64,000 nucleotides of DNA from the NCBI RefSeq assembly GCF_000247695.1, contig NW_004624734.1, forward strand, positions 15,474,444 to 15,538,443. The letters are read 5' to 3'. This stretch comes from Heterocephalus glaber (lineage: Eukaryota; Chordata; Mammalia; Rodentia; Bathyergidae). The position numbers and the translations under genes are program-made. Under the pieces are notes generated by a model, which was not told where the DNA came from, did no database searches, and was given only the letters and a program-made list of their open reading frames with translations. Each line of letters opens with the position of its first letter. Position 1 is the first letter of the stretch. Below, one piece after another: positions 46,076 to 58,351 of this stretch.

Positions 46076-48500
46076 GCTTTCTTTCAAAAGCCATTTTGTT
46101 ACTTTTGGAGAATTTCTTAGCATCGTGTATGTCTATAATCTTTTCATTTTCTTTGGACCACTTTATGAACTGTATTTTATTATTTTCTTATTTTCACATT
46201 TTTTGTTCTGTCTCTACAACTTGACCGTAAGACAAGCCTGGGGCTACCTGTGGCTCCATACAGAACTCTGATTCCCTAGAACATTACCATTTAATCATTA
46301 TAACTTCTTCATAAATATTTTGGGAATGAGTAAATAGACGCACTTCATTTTATTTTTCCTTACATTTTCTTACTTATATTTTCTCATACTGTCACTGTAT
46401 CTCCAATCCTCTCCTCTCTGCACCTCCTCACTTCCCTCCGCCCTTCTAATGGTGGTAAATTGAAGATTATTAGCAACCTAAGGACTTCAGGGGTAATTTT
46501 AAGTTGCTGATTTTGTAGCCTTGAATAAACCGAGCTCAGCAGTACAGAGCCAGAAGCAATCTGCAAATCCTTTGGAGAAGACCCCCTTCTAATCACCTCA
46601 AATTATAAACATCATTGGCTATGTTGCCTCCTGAGGTTATGGCAAAACTTAATCTCATTTCTGTTAATAGTGAATGGCCCTCATTCTCCTATAATTAGTC
46701 ACTGTGGAGTTTTAGAAAGGTCATTTCGTTGAAATATGAGGCTACAATTTGTTTAAAGGGGAAAAAAGGGAAAGAAAATTATCTTTCCACAATTCATTAG
46801 CTCAGGTCATAGTTACCTCGAGACTTCTGAGATTCTGAGTGTGTGTTGCAGAGAATCTAGCACATCCATAAGCAGAATGTATGTTCGGCCCTGATACGGG
46901 CACAAAGTCACTAAATTATCATGAATGTAAACTACATGCAGGTTGTATCTCTCAGTGACCAAAACACTTGATTAAAAAAGTAACAATTGTTTCACTTCAT
47001 ACAAATGTGGCTCCAGTGGGGCCAGGCCCACCATATGCACAAACAGCTGGATTGTGGGAAAATGTTCCTTGCAACATCCAGAATGTAAGCAGGGTTCTTT
47101 TTCTTGCTCATTTCTTCTTCACTTCCTCTTAGGGGTTATTAAGATGAAATAAATATATGTATCCCTTTCTAATTTTATTTAGAAAGAACAAGTTATACGT
47201 ATCCCTCTTTTGGTTTATTAACAAATAAGAAACTTAAGAAAGAAGAACATTTATACATTTTAAGAATAAAGAACTCACTTAATTGATTATTTGTTAATGT
47301 ATTTGTAAAATACTATTCTCATGTTTTTATATTATAAAACTATATACAACTCATGACTATGGTGAATATTTCATATAAAATGAAAGTTGAAATTCTACAT
47401 GAATTGTTTGTTAGAAACACATTCTAGGAAGTTAGGAGGCATGTTTTTATTTACATCTGGTTAACACCATTTTCTTCCTGAAGATAACAAAGTATGATTT
47501 TTAAAGGGTATACACATTTGTTTTGTTTTATTTTGTTTTCAGTTTTCAAACTAATGGACTGCAAGGCTTTTAGCACATTACTTATTTAGAAAGTATTTAG
47601 AAGGTGTACATGTATCATTAATGAAGAAATGTTATAGTTCTTTTACAATTTTTACCTTCAGTATGTATAAATATGATATGTATTTGAAGTTTAGAGAATT
47701 AAACATGGACTTTACAAATAAATTACAAGAAATTTAATGAATTAATAATGTTAATTGCAATGTGAAAGAAAAAGATTTGTACCAATTATGATTACTAAAT
47801 GGTGTAAATATACAGTCACTTGCAGCTAGTGCAATAATAATGAAAGAAAAACTACGAAAAATTACCTACACCATAAGAAGAAAGACAACAAAGGAAAAGG
47901 TTAATATAAAGTTAAGTGACTCTACTGATAATAAAAATGGGAAAAATACTAAAAACTAAATAATAAAATACTGAAAAATAAATGGTAAAATCAGAGTCAG
48001 AAGAACTGGAATAAAGCATTTACTCTATTTTGGCTTTCCATGCTCATCTTCCTCCATTTAAGGATTAAAATTTTACCTGAATCTTCTAAAAAGAAATATC
48101 AGAGTAAGCATTTATTTTAATGGAAATCATCACTGAATGTTCATTCTCACAATGTAAAGGATACGTATCCTGGGACATCAGGGGCTGGGTTTGGAGGAAA
48201 TCAAAGTAAGTCAGAGCTGGTACATGTCCTGGCTGAAAATACAGAAGCGAAGGTGGTGCAGCATTCAAGCGTGTGTGCAGAGGCACCACTATGGTGTCAT
48301 TGAACACACATGTGGATTTTAATATAATACTCCAGTGTCTTAGAAGAGTAAGTATAGCAGAGATCAGAAAGTCAAAATACATGAAATATGATGAATAAGT
48401 TAGGAAAAGAGGCCAAGGATGTATTTGAATTTTCTGTGATGTTCAAAATACTGTTTCTGCGTTATTTATTATAGTAGTCATTGCCCCACATGTGGCTATT
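46076..48500. other. Unique non-coding DNA
   Basis: No gene recognised. 46,640-47,000 is less AT-rich with a few CpG and could be a conserved element. A 98-codon minus frame at 48,086-48,382 has no recognisable domain. Confidence 0.45.
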
Positions 48501-48504
48501 AAAA

Positions 48505-48778
48505 GCTTGAAGATAATGTGAATTAGGAAGAAAAGGTCTAAAGGGATAGGGGAAATGTGGGGGCTAGAGGAAAGGAAAGAAGGGAAAGAAAAAATATATG
48601 GGAAAAGGAAAAAAATGGAAACAAAGTCTTTGTAAATAGGGAGGGGTGGAGGGGTTGAAGTGAGGACAGAGGAATGGGGAAAGAACAAGAACCAAGATAC
48701 TCATGTAAAGGTACAAGCTCCCAGTGATGAATGTAACTGTATTGTATACCTAAAATGTACCAGTAAACTTAATGAAAA
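48505..48778 (+). mobile_element. L1 3'-UTR fragment (type A)
   Basis: Begins near 'agataatgtgaattagg', passes the purine-rich block, then 'aaacaaagtctttgtaaat', 'taaaggtacaagctcccagt' and 'gtatacctaaaatgtaccag'. An (AAAT)n tract follows at 48,789-48,806. The minus-strand frame here (48,443-48,688) is the antisense of the purine-rich UTR. Confidence 0.9.
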
Positions 48779-48809
48779 AAAGGTTAAAATAAATAAATAA
48801 ATAAATATG

Positions 48810-49264
48810 TAATAGGAATACACAAAGCATAAAGCCACAAAGTGAGAAGACATGTAAATTGATTCAAATTTTAAAAGTAAAAATAGAAGTATACAATTGT
48901 AGCAATTTATTAAAGATCCAATGTGATGTGAAAATAATAGCAATCTTTTCTAAACTATAAATAAAACATTTCTTTAAAATGTAAAAATGCTTGAAATACA
49001 GCTAATGTGACTAAAAATTGATTTTAAATTTTATTTAATTTTAAATAATGTCACTTGAAATTTACACAGACATATCTGACCAGTGTCCACCATCTTGAAA
49101 AGAACAGTTGTAGGACAGTATTAAGGGGTGAAATGCAATGACCACGCTGTTCGTATTGTCTCTGACTCAAATGCTAGAAGTTGTATTTGTTCATGTTTTA
49201 TCTAAACTAAGAGATTCTAAAAAGACAAAATAAAACAAGGCAAAACACCCACTGTATATCTGGG
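48810..49264. other. Unique AT-rich DNA
   Basis: No feature recognised. Confidence 0.4.
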
Positions 49265-49267
49265 TCC

Positions 49268-50490
49268 ACTCATTTATTTTATTTTTATCAGTGCATGTTT
49301 GCAATACATGATGCTTATATTGCTTGTGTGGAGTTGGGACATGTGCATAACACATCCCAGTTCCTTTTTTCGTTCCCTTGGCCTCCCCTTCTTTCCCTTC
49401 CCTCCATCTCTTGACCCTTTTCCCACCTGAAAAACATCTATCTTCCCACTACCTATTATCTATATTTTATGTTGCTCTTTAGTTATGCTGTGGGCCTGTA
49501 ATATAAGAGAAATCATATGATATTTAAGCTTGTTTGCCTGATTTATTTCAGTTAAAATTTTGGTCTCAACCTGCATCCATTTTCCTATAAATGTCTCAAG
49601 TGTCTCTTTTTTATGTTAGAGTAGTAAGCTATTGTGTGTAAATACCACACTTTCTTTATTTGTTCATGTTTTGGTGGAGGTACAGGCTGCTTCCAAGATT
49701 TAGTTATTATGAATTGTACCACTATAATCATGGGTATGGATGTATCTCTGTAATATAATGTATGTAATTCTTTTGGCAAGAAATCTAGAATAGAAATAGC
49801 TAGGTCAAATGGAATTTCTAGTTCTACTTTTTTTAAAATTAATTTTATTGGTACAATTTAAGTATACGATATAATGACATTCATCATTGGAAATTTACAC
49901 CTTTACATAATCTCTCTTAGTTCTTATTTTTCCCCATTCCTCTGCCCTCCCTTCAACCCCTCTATCCCTCCCCATTTACAAAGACTTTGTTTCCATTTTC
50001 TCATATTAATTCCATTCCCTTCGTTCCTTTCCCCTGCCCCTCCCTCTTCCCCTTCCCCTTTGCCCCTCTTCTTCCTATTTCACATTATCTATTATACATT
50101 TTAGTCCTTATTTACACTTTCAGCTTCTCACACTAGAGAAACTATGTGGTATTTACACGTGTGTCCTATTTATTTAACTTAAGAGTATCACCTCAATGTC
50201 CATCCATTTAGCTATAAATGTCTCTAATTTCTCATTTTTTATGGCTGAGTAGTGCTCCATCTAGTTCTACTTTTTTGGAGAAATCACTCTATTGATTTCC
50301 ATACTGGTTGTACTAGTTTACATTCCCACCAGTAATACCAAAGTGTACCTTTTTCCATATCACCTTGCTAGCATAAGTTACTCTTTGATTTCTTGATGAT
50401 GGTCATTCCTTCTGGCATAAAATGGAATCCCAGTGTTGTTTTAATTTGCATTTCTCTATTGGCCAGTAATATGGATCATTTCTGCCTGCT
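49268..50490 (-). mobile_element. Older L1 3' end (type B), antisense, carrying a nested L1
   Basis: The left end is the antisense type B tail (complement of 'caactccacacaa' to 'actgataaaaataaa'), followed leftward-to-rightward by the 3' UTR and ORF2 C-terminal region; a 64-codon minus frame (49,585-49,779) keeps the IKKVWYLHTIAYYSNIKK-like ORF2 end. The same element continues after the nested insertion at 50,277-50,490 ('tccatactggttgtactag', 'ttacattcccaccagtaat'). Confidence 0.88.
49834..50260 (-). mobile_element. Younger L1 3' end (type A) nested in the older L1
   Basis: Antisense type A tail and UTR ('ttttattggtacaatttaag', 'gacattcatcattgg', 'tttacaaagactttgtttcc') ending in ORF2 codons ('tatggctgagtagtgctcca'). 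The 16-bp word CTAGTTCTACTTTTTT flanks it exactly at 49,818-49,833 and 50,261-50,276, a perfect target-site duplication. Confidence 0.95.
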
Positions 50491-50524
50491 TTTTTTAAAA
50501 AAAGAAACATTTACCTGAAGACTT

Positions 50525-50700
50525 TACTCTTGATACATTTTAGGTATACAATGTGATGACATTCATCATTGAGAATGTGCACCTTTTACTTGATATATCT
50601 TGGATTTTATTTTTTTCCCCATTCTCCTGCCCTCCCTTCAATCCCCTCCCCCTCATTTACAAAGACTTTGTTTCCATTTTTTCCTTTCCTTGTATTTATT
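50525..50700 (-). mobile_element. Third L1 3'-UTR fragment (type A)
   Basis: Antisense type A signature: 'gatacattttaggtatacaa', 'gatgacattcatcattgaga' and 'tttacaaagactttgtttcc'. The tail end has been replaced by other A-rich sequence. A TC-rich microsatellite lies at 50,765-50,800. Confidence 0.85.
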
Positions 50701-51190
50701 TCCACCTTTTAAAGATAACTTTCTCTATCCTCACTATTTCCAAAACTATTTGTGTCTCAAGTAGTCTTTCTCTCTTTCTCTCTCTCTCCCTCTCCCTCTT
50801 CATATCCCACTGAAGTCCCACATGCAGCCTATTTTACCATATTCCAAAAGATTGTAGGTATAGATATTCACCAATTTTCTCAACTGTGTCTCCTCTTCTT
50901 TCAAAACTCATTGTGGTTGCTCTAGACCCAGATTTGTGATTTATTAGCTTTCTGTGCATTCTAAATCTTATTGATTTAAATAAGTATTTGGTGGCTGCAT
51001 CAAATTATCTGGACTTTTATCCTTGACCTCCTCAAAGTCAATAGCTCTTATTTGTACTTTACTTAATAGATGCTCATTGGCCGTATTACAGATCATTTAC
51101 TCATTCAGAATTAGCTAACAAGTCAGCTCTCCTGTCTTCTATTCTCTAAGTATAATATTGATCCAGAAACAAGTATTCACTGAATGTTTC
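50701..51190. other. Unique DNA with a TC-rich tract
   Basis: No gene recognised. Confidence 0.4.
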
Positions 51191-51194
51191 TGAG

Positions 51195-51460
51195 GTGCCT
51201 GGTACCATGTGGAGAAAGGAGATAGTAGTGAATGAAACTAAGCATATGTTTTCATGCAGCTGACATTCGAGTGAGTGGGACAGGTGATAAACATATGCAA
51301 CTGAGAAAATAATGCACTTCAGATTATCCTACTTTTGGAGAGGTGGTTCTGTGGGCAAGAAATGTCTGAGCCAAAATCTGAATAGATTTTAAGGCAAAGA
51401 AAAAAGTAGCAATGTAGGATCCTGGGAAAGACTGCTGTAGGCAGAGGCAGTAAGTGGGAC
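51195..51460 (-). repeat. L2 LINE relic, antisense
   Basis: Read on plus: 'tgcctggtaccatgtgg', 'agtgaatgaaactaagc', 'catgcagctgacattcgagt' and 'agtgggacaggtgataaaca', the reverse complement of the L2 3' region. Confidence 0.65.
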
Positions 51461-52580
51461 TGAAGTGTGGATTGACAGAGAGAAACCTGACTTGACCCGA
51501 CGCTTGTACTTATGCATAGGGGTATATTTTTTCTTACTAATTTCCATGTGCTTCAGGTTTTCCTGTCATGGAACCTGGATCCAAGACGGACAACTTTGCC
51601 TTTCTCGTCTGCAATATTTACTCCCTCATTCCTTTCCTCTTCTATATGCCTCTCCAGCCACTACTAAATGCTTCTTTATTTCTGTATCTGAAGCTTGAGC
51701 ACTTCGCAACTGAGTGTTTGGTGATACACAAATTTATAGCGTCTGAGCCCAATTGGACTTCAACATCAATGATCAATCATTTCACTTGACTCAGGAATTT
51801 TACTCGATCTTCTCATTTTACATAAACTGATCTTTCTGTAGTTCCTATTTCCACAGCGATATTGCATAATAAATGTTTCACAAAACTTCGTGGCTTCAAA
51901 TCATAATTAATTACAAGTTTCCTTAACCCACAGGTGAGAGATCTGGAATGGAGATAGGTGAATAGTTCTTCTCATTGGCAGTCATGGCCGGATTCAGTTA
52001 CAACACATTGAGAGGATCTTCTGTCACTTGGTTGATCTGAGATTACCTGGGCTGGGTGATTGGTCTCTAATCAATCTACTTTCATCCTTCAGCAGGCTTT
52101 TAAAGGAAGTGGAACATTGCCAGCAAAAACTGACCTTTCAATTTGTGGACTACACATTAGTTGGATTGTATTTTCTAGACCATATCACATAACTGAGCCC
52201 AAAGCCAGAGTGGAGGAGATTACCTGGTAAAATTACAAGTTAAAACACACAGATGTAATGTGAGAACTGAGTTATTAAGGCAATCAATCTGCCTCAGTTC
52301 TTCTTTATTGTCTCATTTACTCAACTCTCTACATGCAAAACCCAACCACCTCCAAGACACTTACAGGTCATATCATCAGTATCAAATTCCAAACTCTTCT
52401 GATATACATCATTTCTGCATGAAGCTTTAGATTTGCTTCCTTTTGATATGGAAAACTATGAACTAAGACAGATATTTTCCCACCCACCTAAAATACAATG
52501 GTGAAATATAGGGAAGATATTCACAATTGTGACTTTCATTAACACAAATGGAAAAATGGGTCACATGGAATAGTCATTTA
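51461..52580. other. Non-coding DNA, partly an unclassified old repeat
   Basis: 51,885-52,250 ('acttcgtggcttcaaatcat', 'cttttaaaggaagtgg') resembles an old interspersed repeat that could not be named. Overlapping 77- and 73-codon frames (51,465-51,789) in different phases have no recognisable domain. Confidence 0.35.
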
Positions 52581-52584
52581 TCCC

Positions 52585-52675
52585 CCTTTTTTTTTGTTTT
52601 TTTGTTTTCCAATACCAGGGATTGAACTCAGGACTTTGAGCTTAGGAGGCAGGCACGGCACCAAATTCCCAGCTA
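52585..52675 (-). mobile_element. ID SINE
   Basis: Antisense ID: T-rich tail (52,584-52,608), 'ccaataccagggattgaact' (3' end and B box), 'cttaggaggcaggcacggca' and 'ccaaattcccagct' (diverged A box and 5' end). Confidence 0.85.
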
Positions 52676-53155
52676 TTCCTTCTATTGGATCTCAATGATA
52701 CACACATTGCCAGGTTCATCAGTCCAAGAGTGAACATTTTAAATTTATCAGCCAAGGTCCAATTGTCCCTGACTTCTGTGAAATATTTATCCTGGTCTCT
52801 GCAGAAAGTATTGGAAAATATGCCTTTTGAGAATGTTTATATCCTATTGTCTATATCAATGGAGAATTGAAACCTCGAGCTTTAATATTTTACTTGGCTA
52901 TCCTTTTAAGTTTTTGCTGTTTGCCTTTTATCCTCCATATATCCCTTAACAATATGGTGGGCTTTCTATGAATCTAACTTTTGTGGCTTTATTAAAATGT
53001 AACAAAATAACCCTCTGCTTCCCTCAAAATTTCTAATATGTTATTGACCTAACAGGATCATTTTCTGAGATTGAGTCAAGGTGGAAAAGGATTACACAGT
53101 TAAAAGGCAAAGCACTTGGATATAGAGTGGTTATAATTAAGTCATATTCCTACTA
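52676..53155. other. Unique non-coding DNA
   Basis: No feature recognised; a 61-codon frame at 52,685-52,870 is unrecognised. Confidence 0.4.
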
Positions 53156-53159
53156 TACT

Positions 53160-53390
53160 TCCTGGTAACTTTCCTCAATTCTTTCCCTAGAATACCCATC
53201 CAAACCTCAAGACCTAACTGAAATACACCTTCTCCAGCAAACATGCCTTTATTAGAATGAGGTGCACCAAATGAGAATGAGGTGTGCCATTTCATAGTCT
53301 CCTAGTTGTCTCACTATTGTGGACTTCATCACACAACCCTTTAAACTGTAAGACATCCCAAACAGAGGAATCTTGTTTTATTTCTCTTAG
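53160..53390 (+). repeat. L2 LINE relic
   Basis: 'aacctcaagacctaactg', 'aaatacaccttctccagcaa', 'agtctcctagttgtctcact' and 'ttaaactgtaagacatccc' follow the L2 order. A small internal duplication ('gagaatgaggtgtgcc' / 'gaatgaggtgcacc') lies at 53,257-53,290. Confidence 0.55.
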
Positions 53391-54930
53391 TATTTCTTAA
53401 ATTATCAAGCTAAATATATAGGTCACAACTGGGTCTTAAAACATGTCTTTAATTAATTAAATGTTTTAAATAATTTAACAAGTCTCTTTAAGTTTTCAAC
53501 CAAAACTTTCTCAAGTCTTGTCTACTACTTTAAATTCCTTTCATTGCACTTAACTAAAACATACAGTTTAGAAATTCTTTACCTGAATATGTATGAGATT
53601 TTTACTATTCTAAACATAAAGCTATACAATTGTGACTTTTTCTTAAAAATTAGAATATCTTGATATCAAACACAAAATTTTATATCCCTTTCATTATAGT
53701 TTTAAGCATAAATTGGACAGAGTGAAAGAAGATAAAAGATATATGAGTATTAAATTATTGTAATATATTATTGCATCCTAATACCTTAAATTATTCAGAA
53801 CTTGGGGAAAGCTTTTGGTATAAATATTGTCATGGTCATTGGAATTTTAGGACCTTGAGTAGGAAATAAGCTGTATTGCATTTCTTGGTATAGACTATTA
53901 GACTGTCTTTCATTTTAAGTTTCTAAATTGAACATAACACGATCTGCTCCTATTTCTATTACTATGGTAACAAAGTGAAATATCTTACATAATAACTATT
54001 TTTCTCATGGTTTTGAAGCATAAATTTCATCAAACTTATTAAAATCTAAGAAATGTGATGGCTAAACACTGATATCCAAATGTAGACTGTCAACCTAATG
54101 ATTAATCTAATTGAAAGGAATTTAATACTGACCTATGTAAAGGGCAGAAGAGGTTGATTGGAGATTTTGGAACTTTCTGAAAGCAAACAAGACCATTTTC
54201 AGATGTTTGTATAGACTGAGTGCCCACCAGAGTCAAGGATTGTGAATTCCATTAAGAAAATGTCAAAATGAATTATAACTTAAGCAGGCAATCCACAAAA
54301 CTCAGGCCACGAAAATAATCTCAAGATTAAAATATAGAAACCTGAACTAATGGTGTGTTCTTTCAAGATAGTGAAAGAAACAAAAATAATACTTATCCAT
54401 GGGGGAAAAGAGTCCAATTCAAATAATTATATTTTCACTGAAACAAAAACTAGGACTGTATCTATCAAATGCTGCTCACAAGAAAGATCAGAGAAGAACA
54501 AAATGATAAATCTGTGATGCCCAATGGGCAACAAAATATTGTATGCATAATTTAAAAGATGAATCAGAATAATAACTTGAATGTGTAATACAAAATTATC
54601 CTTTTGAGAAGGATGTAGATAGGAATGGAGAGATTAAACCAAGGTTGGAAAAATCGTCTACCCATGTCTGGATGCCTCAAGAATTCTAACTTTATCTCTG
54701 GATCATTTCAAATGTCAGAATTAATGAGTCCTCTTCAGCTCTTCAAAACAGAGAACTAAGCAATCATATTTGGCTAAGAAATACAAGATTAGGAAATTCT
54801 AGAGACAAATCCAGGCAGATGATTGAAATAAAAGTGGAGGAAAGAAGAAGGCCTGACACAGGGCACCTCCTTGGAATAGCAGTACAGAACTATGTGCTCT
54901 GCATTCCTCCCTCACTGGAGGCAATTTCTG
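53391..54930. other. Unique AT-rich non-coding DNA
   Basis: No gene, RNA or repeat recognised; no frame above 60 codons. Confidence 0.45.
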
Positions 54931-54934
54931 CATA

Positions 54935-55080
54935 GTCCGGGAACATCATCATCCCCTTTCACAGCTGAGCCAGGGTGATTTATAAGGTTTGGTGTAATCC
55001 AGAAGGTCACAGATGAAGAAGTGGTAGAGCCGAGGCTCAAATCCAGGAATTTCTAAATGTAAAGCCCTGGCTCCTTTGTA
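54935..55080 (-). repeat. MIR SINE relic
   Basis: Antisense MIR core: 'catcatcccctttcacagct', 'aggtcacagatgaagaagtg', 'gtagagccgaggctcaaatc' and 'caggaatttct'. Confidence 0.75.
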
Positions 55081-55217
55081 GTGCTCCTCATTATTGTGAT
55101 TTTGTGTTTGAGAGTATTGTGGTCCACAGGGCTTTGGACTCTTCACTCAGAGAAGTTTGGCCTTAATGTATATCAGGTGTCAGGATTTCAAGGAAAATAC
55201 ATCTTAGAAAATAGCGT

Positions 55218-55590
55218 ATATTAGTCTGTGTTCGGTTGTTAAGACAAAACAACCAAGAGTGGGCAATTTATAAAGAATCAAGTGTATTTGGTTCATGGCT
55301 CTGCACACTGGGAAGTCCAAAAAATGGTTGTGTGTTGAGACCCTTCTTGTATCACCACAATTTGGTGGAGGCCACCACACGTCCAGCTGGAGCAAGTATG
55401 CAAGCTCAAGTCCCTCTTCGTCTTCATGTAAAGCCATGGATGTCATCAGGGGGGCCCTGACTTATGAATTCATCTAAGCCTAATTATATCTAAAGGATCC
55501 CGCCTCTAAATATTATCAACATGTCAATTTGGAGGATTAATTTCCAATATATTGAACTTTGGTGGAACATATTTACAACTATAGGAAATG
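55218..55590 (-). mobile_element. MST/MLT1-like MaLR LTR, antisense
   Basis: It starts with 'tattagtctgtgttcggttg' and 'agtgggcaatttataaagaa' (the antisense MaLR 3' end), then 'ttggttcatggctctgcaca'. Later parts ('cctctaaatattatcaacat', 'ggaggattaatttcca') correspond to the LTR 5' side. Frames of 74-80 codons on both strands here are incidental. Confidence 0.75.
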
Positions 55591-55880
55591 CAGTTTATAT
55601 CAATGATCTACCTCACTTTTAATACACACTTCTATGATATATTGGATATAAAAAAATTATTTCATTGCCTCCCAAATATTTTGGTATATAGATCCTTAAT
55701 ATTTCAATTTTATGGACTTATTTGTGGATAAAAAATTAATAATGTATCTTTAAGAGAATCAAATATTTATATGGAATGGTGCTTTAAACAATTTTCAGTT
55801 ATCTTTCATTTACCTTTGTATGTTTCTCAACTTGAGAGATAACTAAAATAAAATGTAACATAGAATATATAGGCATGTTA
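55591..55880. other. Unique AT-rich DNA
   Basis: No feature recognised. Confidence 0.4.
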
Positions 55881-55881
55881 T

Positions 55882-55969
55882 GGGGTTGGGGGTTTAACTC
55901 AATGGCATCGCTCTTGCCTCTCAGGTGCAAGGTCCTAAGTTTGATCCCCGGTACTGGAAAAAAAAAAAA
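55882..55969 (+). mobile_element. ID SINE with target-site duplication
   Basis: Sense ID: 'ggggttgggggtttaactca' (A box), 'caaggtcctaagtttgatcc' (B box), 'ccggtactgg' and an A tail. AGAATATATAGGCAT (55,862-55,876) and AGAATACACAGGCAT (55,969-55,983) are the target duplication with two differences. Confidence 0.92.
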
Positions 55970-55997
55970 GAATACACAGGCATTTTAAATGTTTTTT

Positions 55998-56150
55998 TTT
56001 CCTGCTTTTTTTTTTATAAACAGTATCTCATTATGTGGTTCAGTTTGAGCTTGAATTCACTATGAAACCCAGGCTGTCTTCAAACTCATGGTGATTCTCC
56101 TGCCTCTGGCTGCCTAGTGCTGGTATTATAGGAGGGCTTCAGTACATGTG
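55998..56150 (-). mobile_element. B1 SINE, diverged
   Basis: Antisense B1 after a T-rich tail: 'cagtatctcattatgtggtt', 'ctatgaaacccaggctgtct', 'ctcctgcctctggctgccta' and 'gtgctggtattataggaggg'. Confidence 0.8.
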
Positions 56151-57280
56151 GCTACCTTTAAATGTATTTCATAAAGGTATCATAGAGTGACAGAAAACAA
56201 AGGAAATTATGTACATAAGTTCTTTACTTTCACATTCCTAACATGCCCAAAATCCCATTGTTAAAATTATATTATATCCTTCTGTATTAAATCTGTTGAC
56301 AAATACATAGATATTTATATACCGATATATTGATGTATGTAATCTGTAAGGAGGGTGTATTACTGTGCTTGCGTCCATGTATCTCTACATGAAAAAGTGA
56401 GAGTAAGAAATTTTGAGAAAAAAATATAAATCCACTTCTGTAGAACAAGATAAAGATATTATTTAGAAAGAATACTATGAACCTATAATTGCATGACGTA
56501 TTTCTGAGTTAGACTGATTTTATTCTGAGAGATCATTTCATGAGCCTTGATGAAATGAAAAAGTCTTTGTCTTCTAGGCTTAGCCTGAAAAGGACATGAC
56601 AAAGAGAGAACTCTAAGTTGTTCTATCTAGAAATGTCATTGGAAGTTTGAGATCAAAGAGTGGGAGGTAGACATAGATAGGGAAGTCTGTTGAGGAGGAA
56701 AGGTAAGGACCAAAGTTGACAAGAGCTTCTGTCTAAAAAATCTTTCCTAATTAGGAGGATTTTGAACAATGGCATTTATTATCCAGTCTTAGCTCAGCTG
56801 TCATTTCCATAAAGTTTAGTTGTACTCTTTCTCTATAATCTCATAATATAAGCAACACAAACAAACACATGGAGCAGTGCCGAGATGTGGTCAAGAGGTA
56901 CACATATGAGGCCATGGTAGTGATAAACAGAAATTTGTACCACCAGAGTAGCAGAGCAAGAAGGGGTTTGGTGTGAGAAACTGACATAGCATTCATCAAA
57001 CTTTCATTAATGTCCCTCTAACCTTAACCCTTGCCCTGAGTTGGGGTGAGCCAAACAGCAAGCACTTCTGAATCAGAAAAGAAAAATACAGCAAAATAAA
57101 GTACCAAAATCATAGTTAACAGAGATCTCATCCTACTCATCAAGGAAAAAAAAAGAAATTATTTGAATTATAAATATTATGAATAACAAATAAGAAATCA
57201 CAGCAGATCTTGCAGATGTTAGGAAGATTAAAATATTATGAAAAATGATCCTAAAGAAATTTGACAATTCAGAATTTAAA
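56151..57280. other. Unique non-coding DNA
   Basis: No gene, RNA or repeat recognised and no long frame. Confidence 0.45.
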
Positions 57281-57620
57281 AGGATGGTGCAATCATGGCA
57301 GCCAGAGAATACTAGAGGTTGTACTTACCTACTCACTATAAAACAACCAGAAAATTGAACAAAAGTATGAAACAACTTCATTTAGGTATGAGCCGACACC
57401 TGTTATGGTACTGTGATTCTGAGAGATGACAACTAAACCATGTGTGCATAGCAAAATTCTTGGTGTTTGGGATGAAATCACATTCAGAATCCAGCTTCAA
57501 AGGGGGAACCAAGAATGTCCCAAACAGAATGTTGAGATTTAGTGGCAGATGTATTCTTATAGAGATTTTCAAGCCAGTTGTTCTAACTGGCAAATCTGCT
57601 TCAGTTCATTCTTCCATGAA
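57281..57620 (+). repeat. Possible L1 5'-UTR-like fragment
   Basis: The start ('aggatggtgcaatcatggca', 'gccagagaatactagagg', 'caaccagaaaattgaacaaa') has the look of a CpG-decayed L1 5' UTR. No ORF1 or ORF2 follows. The 71-, 80- and 78-codon frames here are on both strands and show no domain. The family is unconfirmed. Confidence 0.35.
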
Positions 57621-58325
57621 AAATTTCAGTTGTTCTCAGAAATTGAACTCTCAAAATCCCAGATATACCTGGCTACTCAAATAAGCATTCTATACAAGTT
57701 TATCTATAAGAACTTTTTGTTCTCGCTCCTTGTGATCCTAGATCTTACAGAAAATACAGATATTCCTTATTTTTCTTGTCCCTGACACCAATTCTCCAGT
57801 TACTCCAGATAGTTACAAAAGACTATTCAGTTTTTTCCTATATTAAATATTTCATTTATTTTTATTATTTTAATGAAAGTCGTATAATCACCTGCCTTAC
57901 AGGATGAATGAGGATGAACTAAATAGTATATGGGAAGGAGCTGAAATTAAACAGCACATTGTGAAGTGCTTTGAGCTATTAGTTTTGAGCTATGAGTGGA
58001 AATTATTATTATTACTGAACGATATTCTGTCAAATGTTTTTAATGTAATATGTCTATTAATGTCACGATATAGTACATTGCCACTGAAAATGCAGCATTT
58101 AAATGCTTTGTGACATTTTTATAAAAATCAAAGCATCTTATGGCTCTATCACTGAACTTTGTTTAAAAGTGGATATCTTTTCCCTGATTTACATCCTAGA
58201 ATTAGATCTTTAACAAATACAGAATTGAGTTCTGTTCCAATGGTAGTAGAAAAAAGACTGAAGATATTTTCTCTCCAAGATTACATTCTCTTTTTTTACT
58301 CAAATCAACTTTCTGCCACTATGTT
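57621..58325. other. Unique non-coding DNA
   Basis: 57,890-57,990 may hold a weak MIR-like segment ('gtgaagtgctttgagct'). Nothing else recognised. Confidence 0.35.
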
Positions 58326-58328
58326 TTC

Positions 58329-58351
58329 TGTGTGTGTGTGTGTGTGTGTGT
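58329..58351. repeat. (TG)n microsatellite
   Basis: Eleven TG units in a row. Confidence 0.95.
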
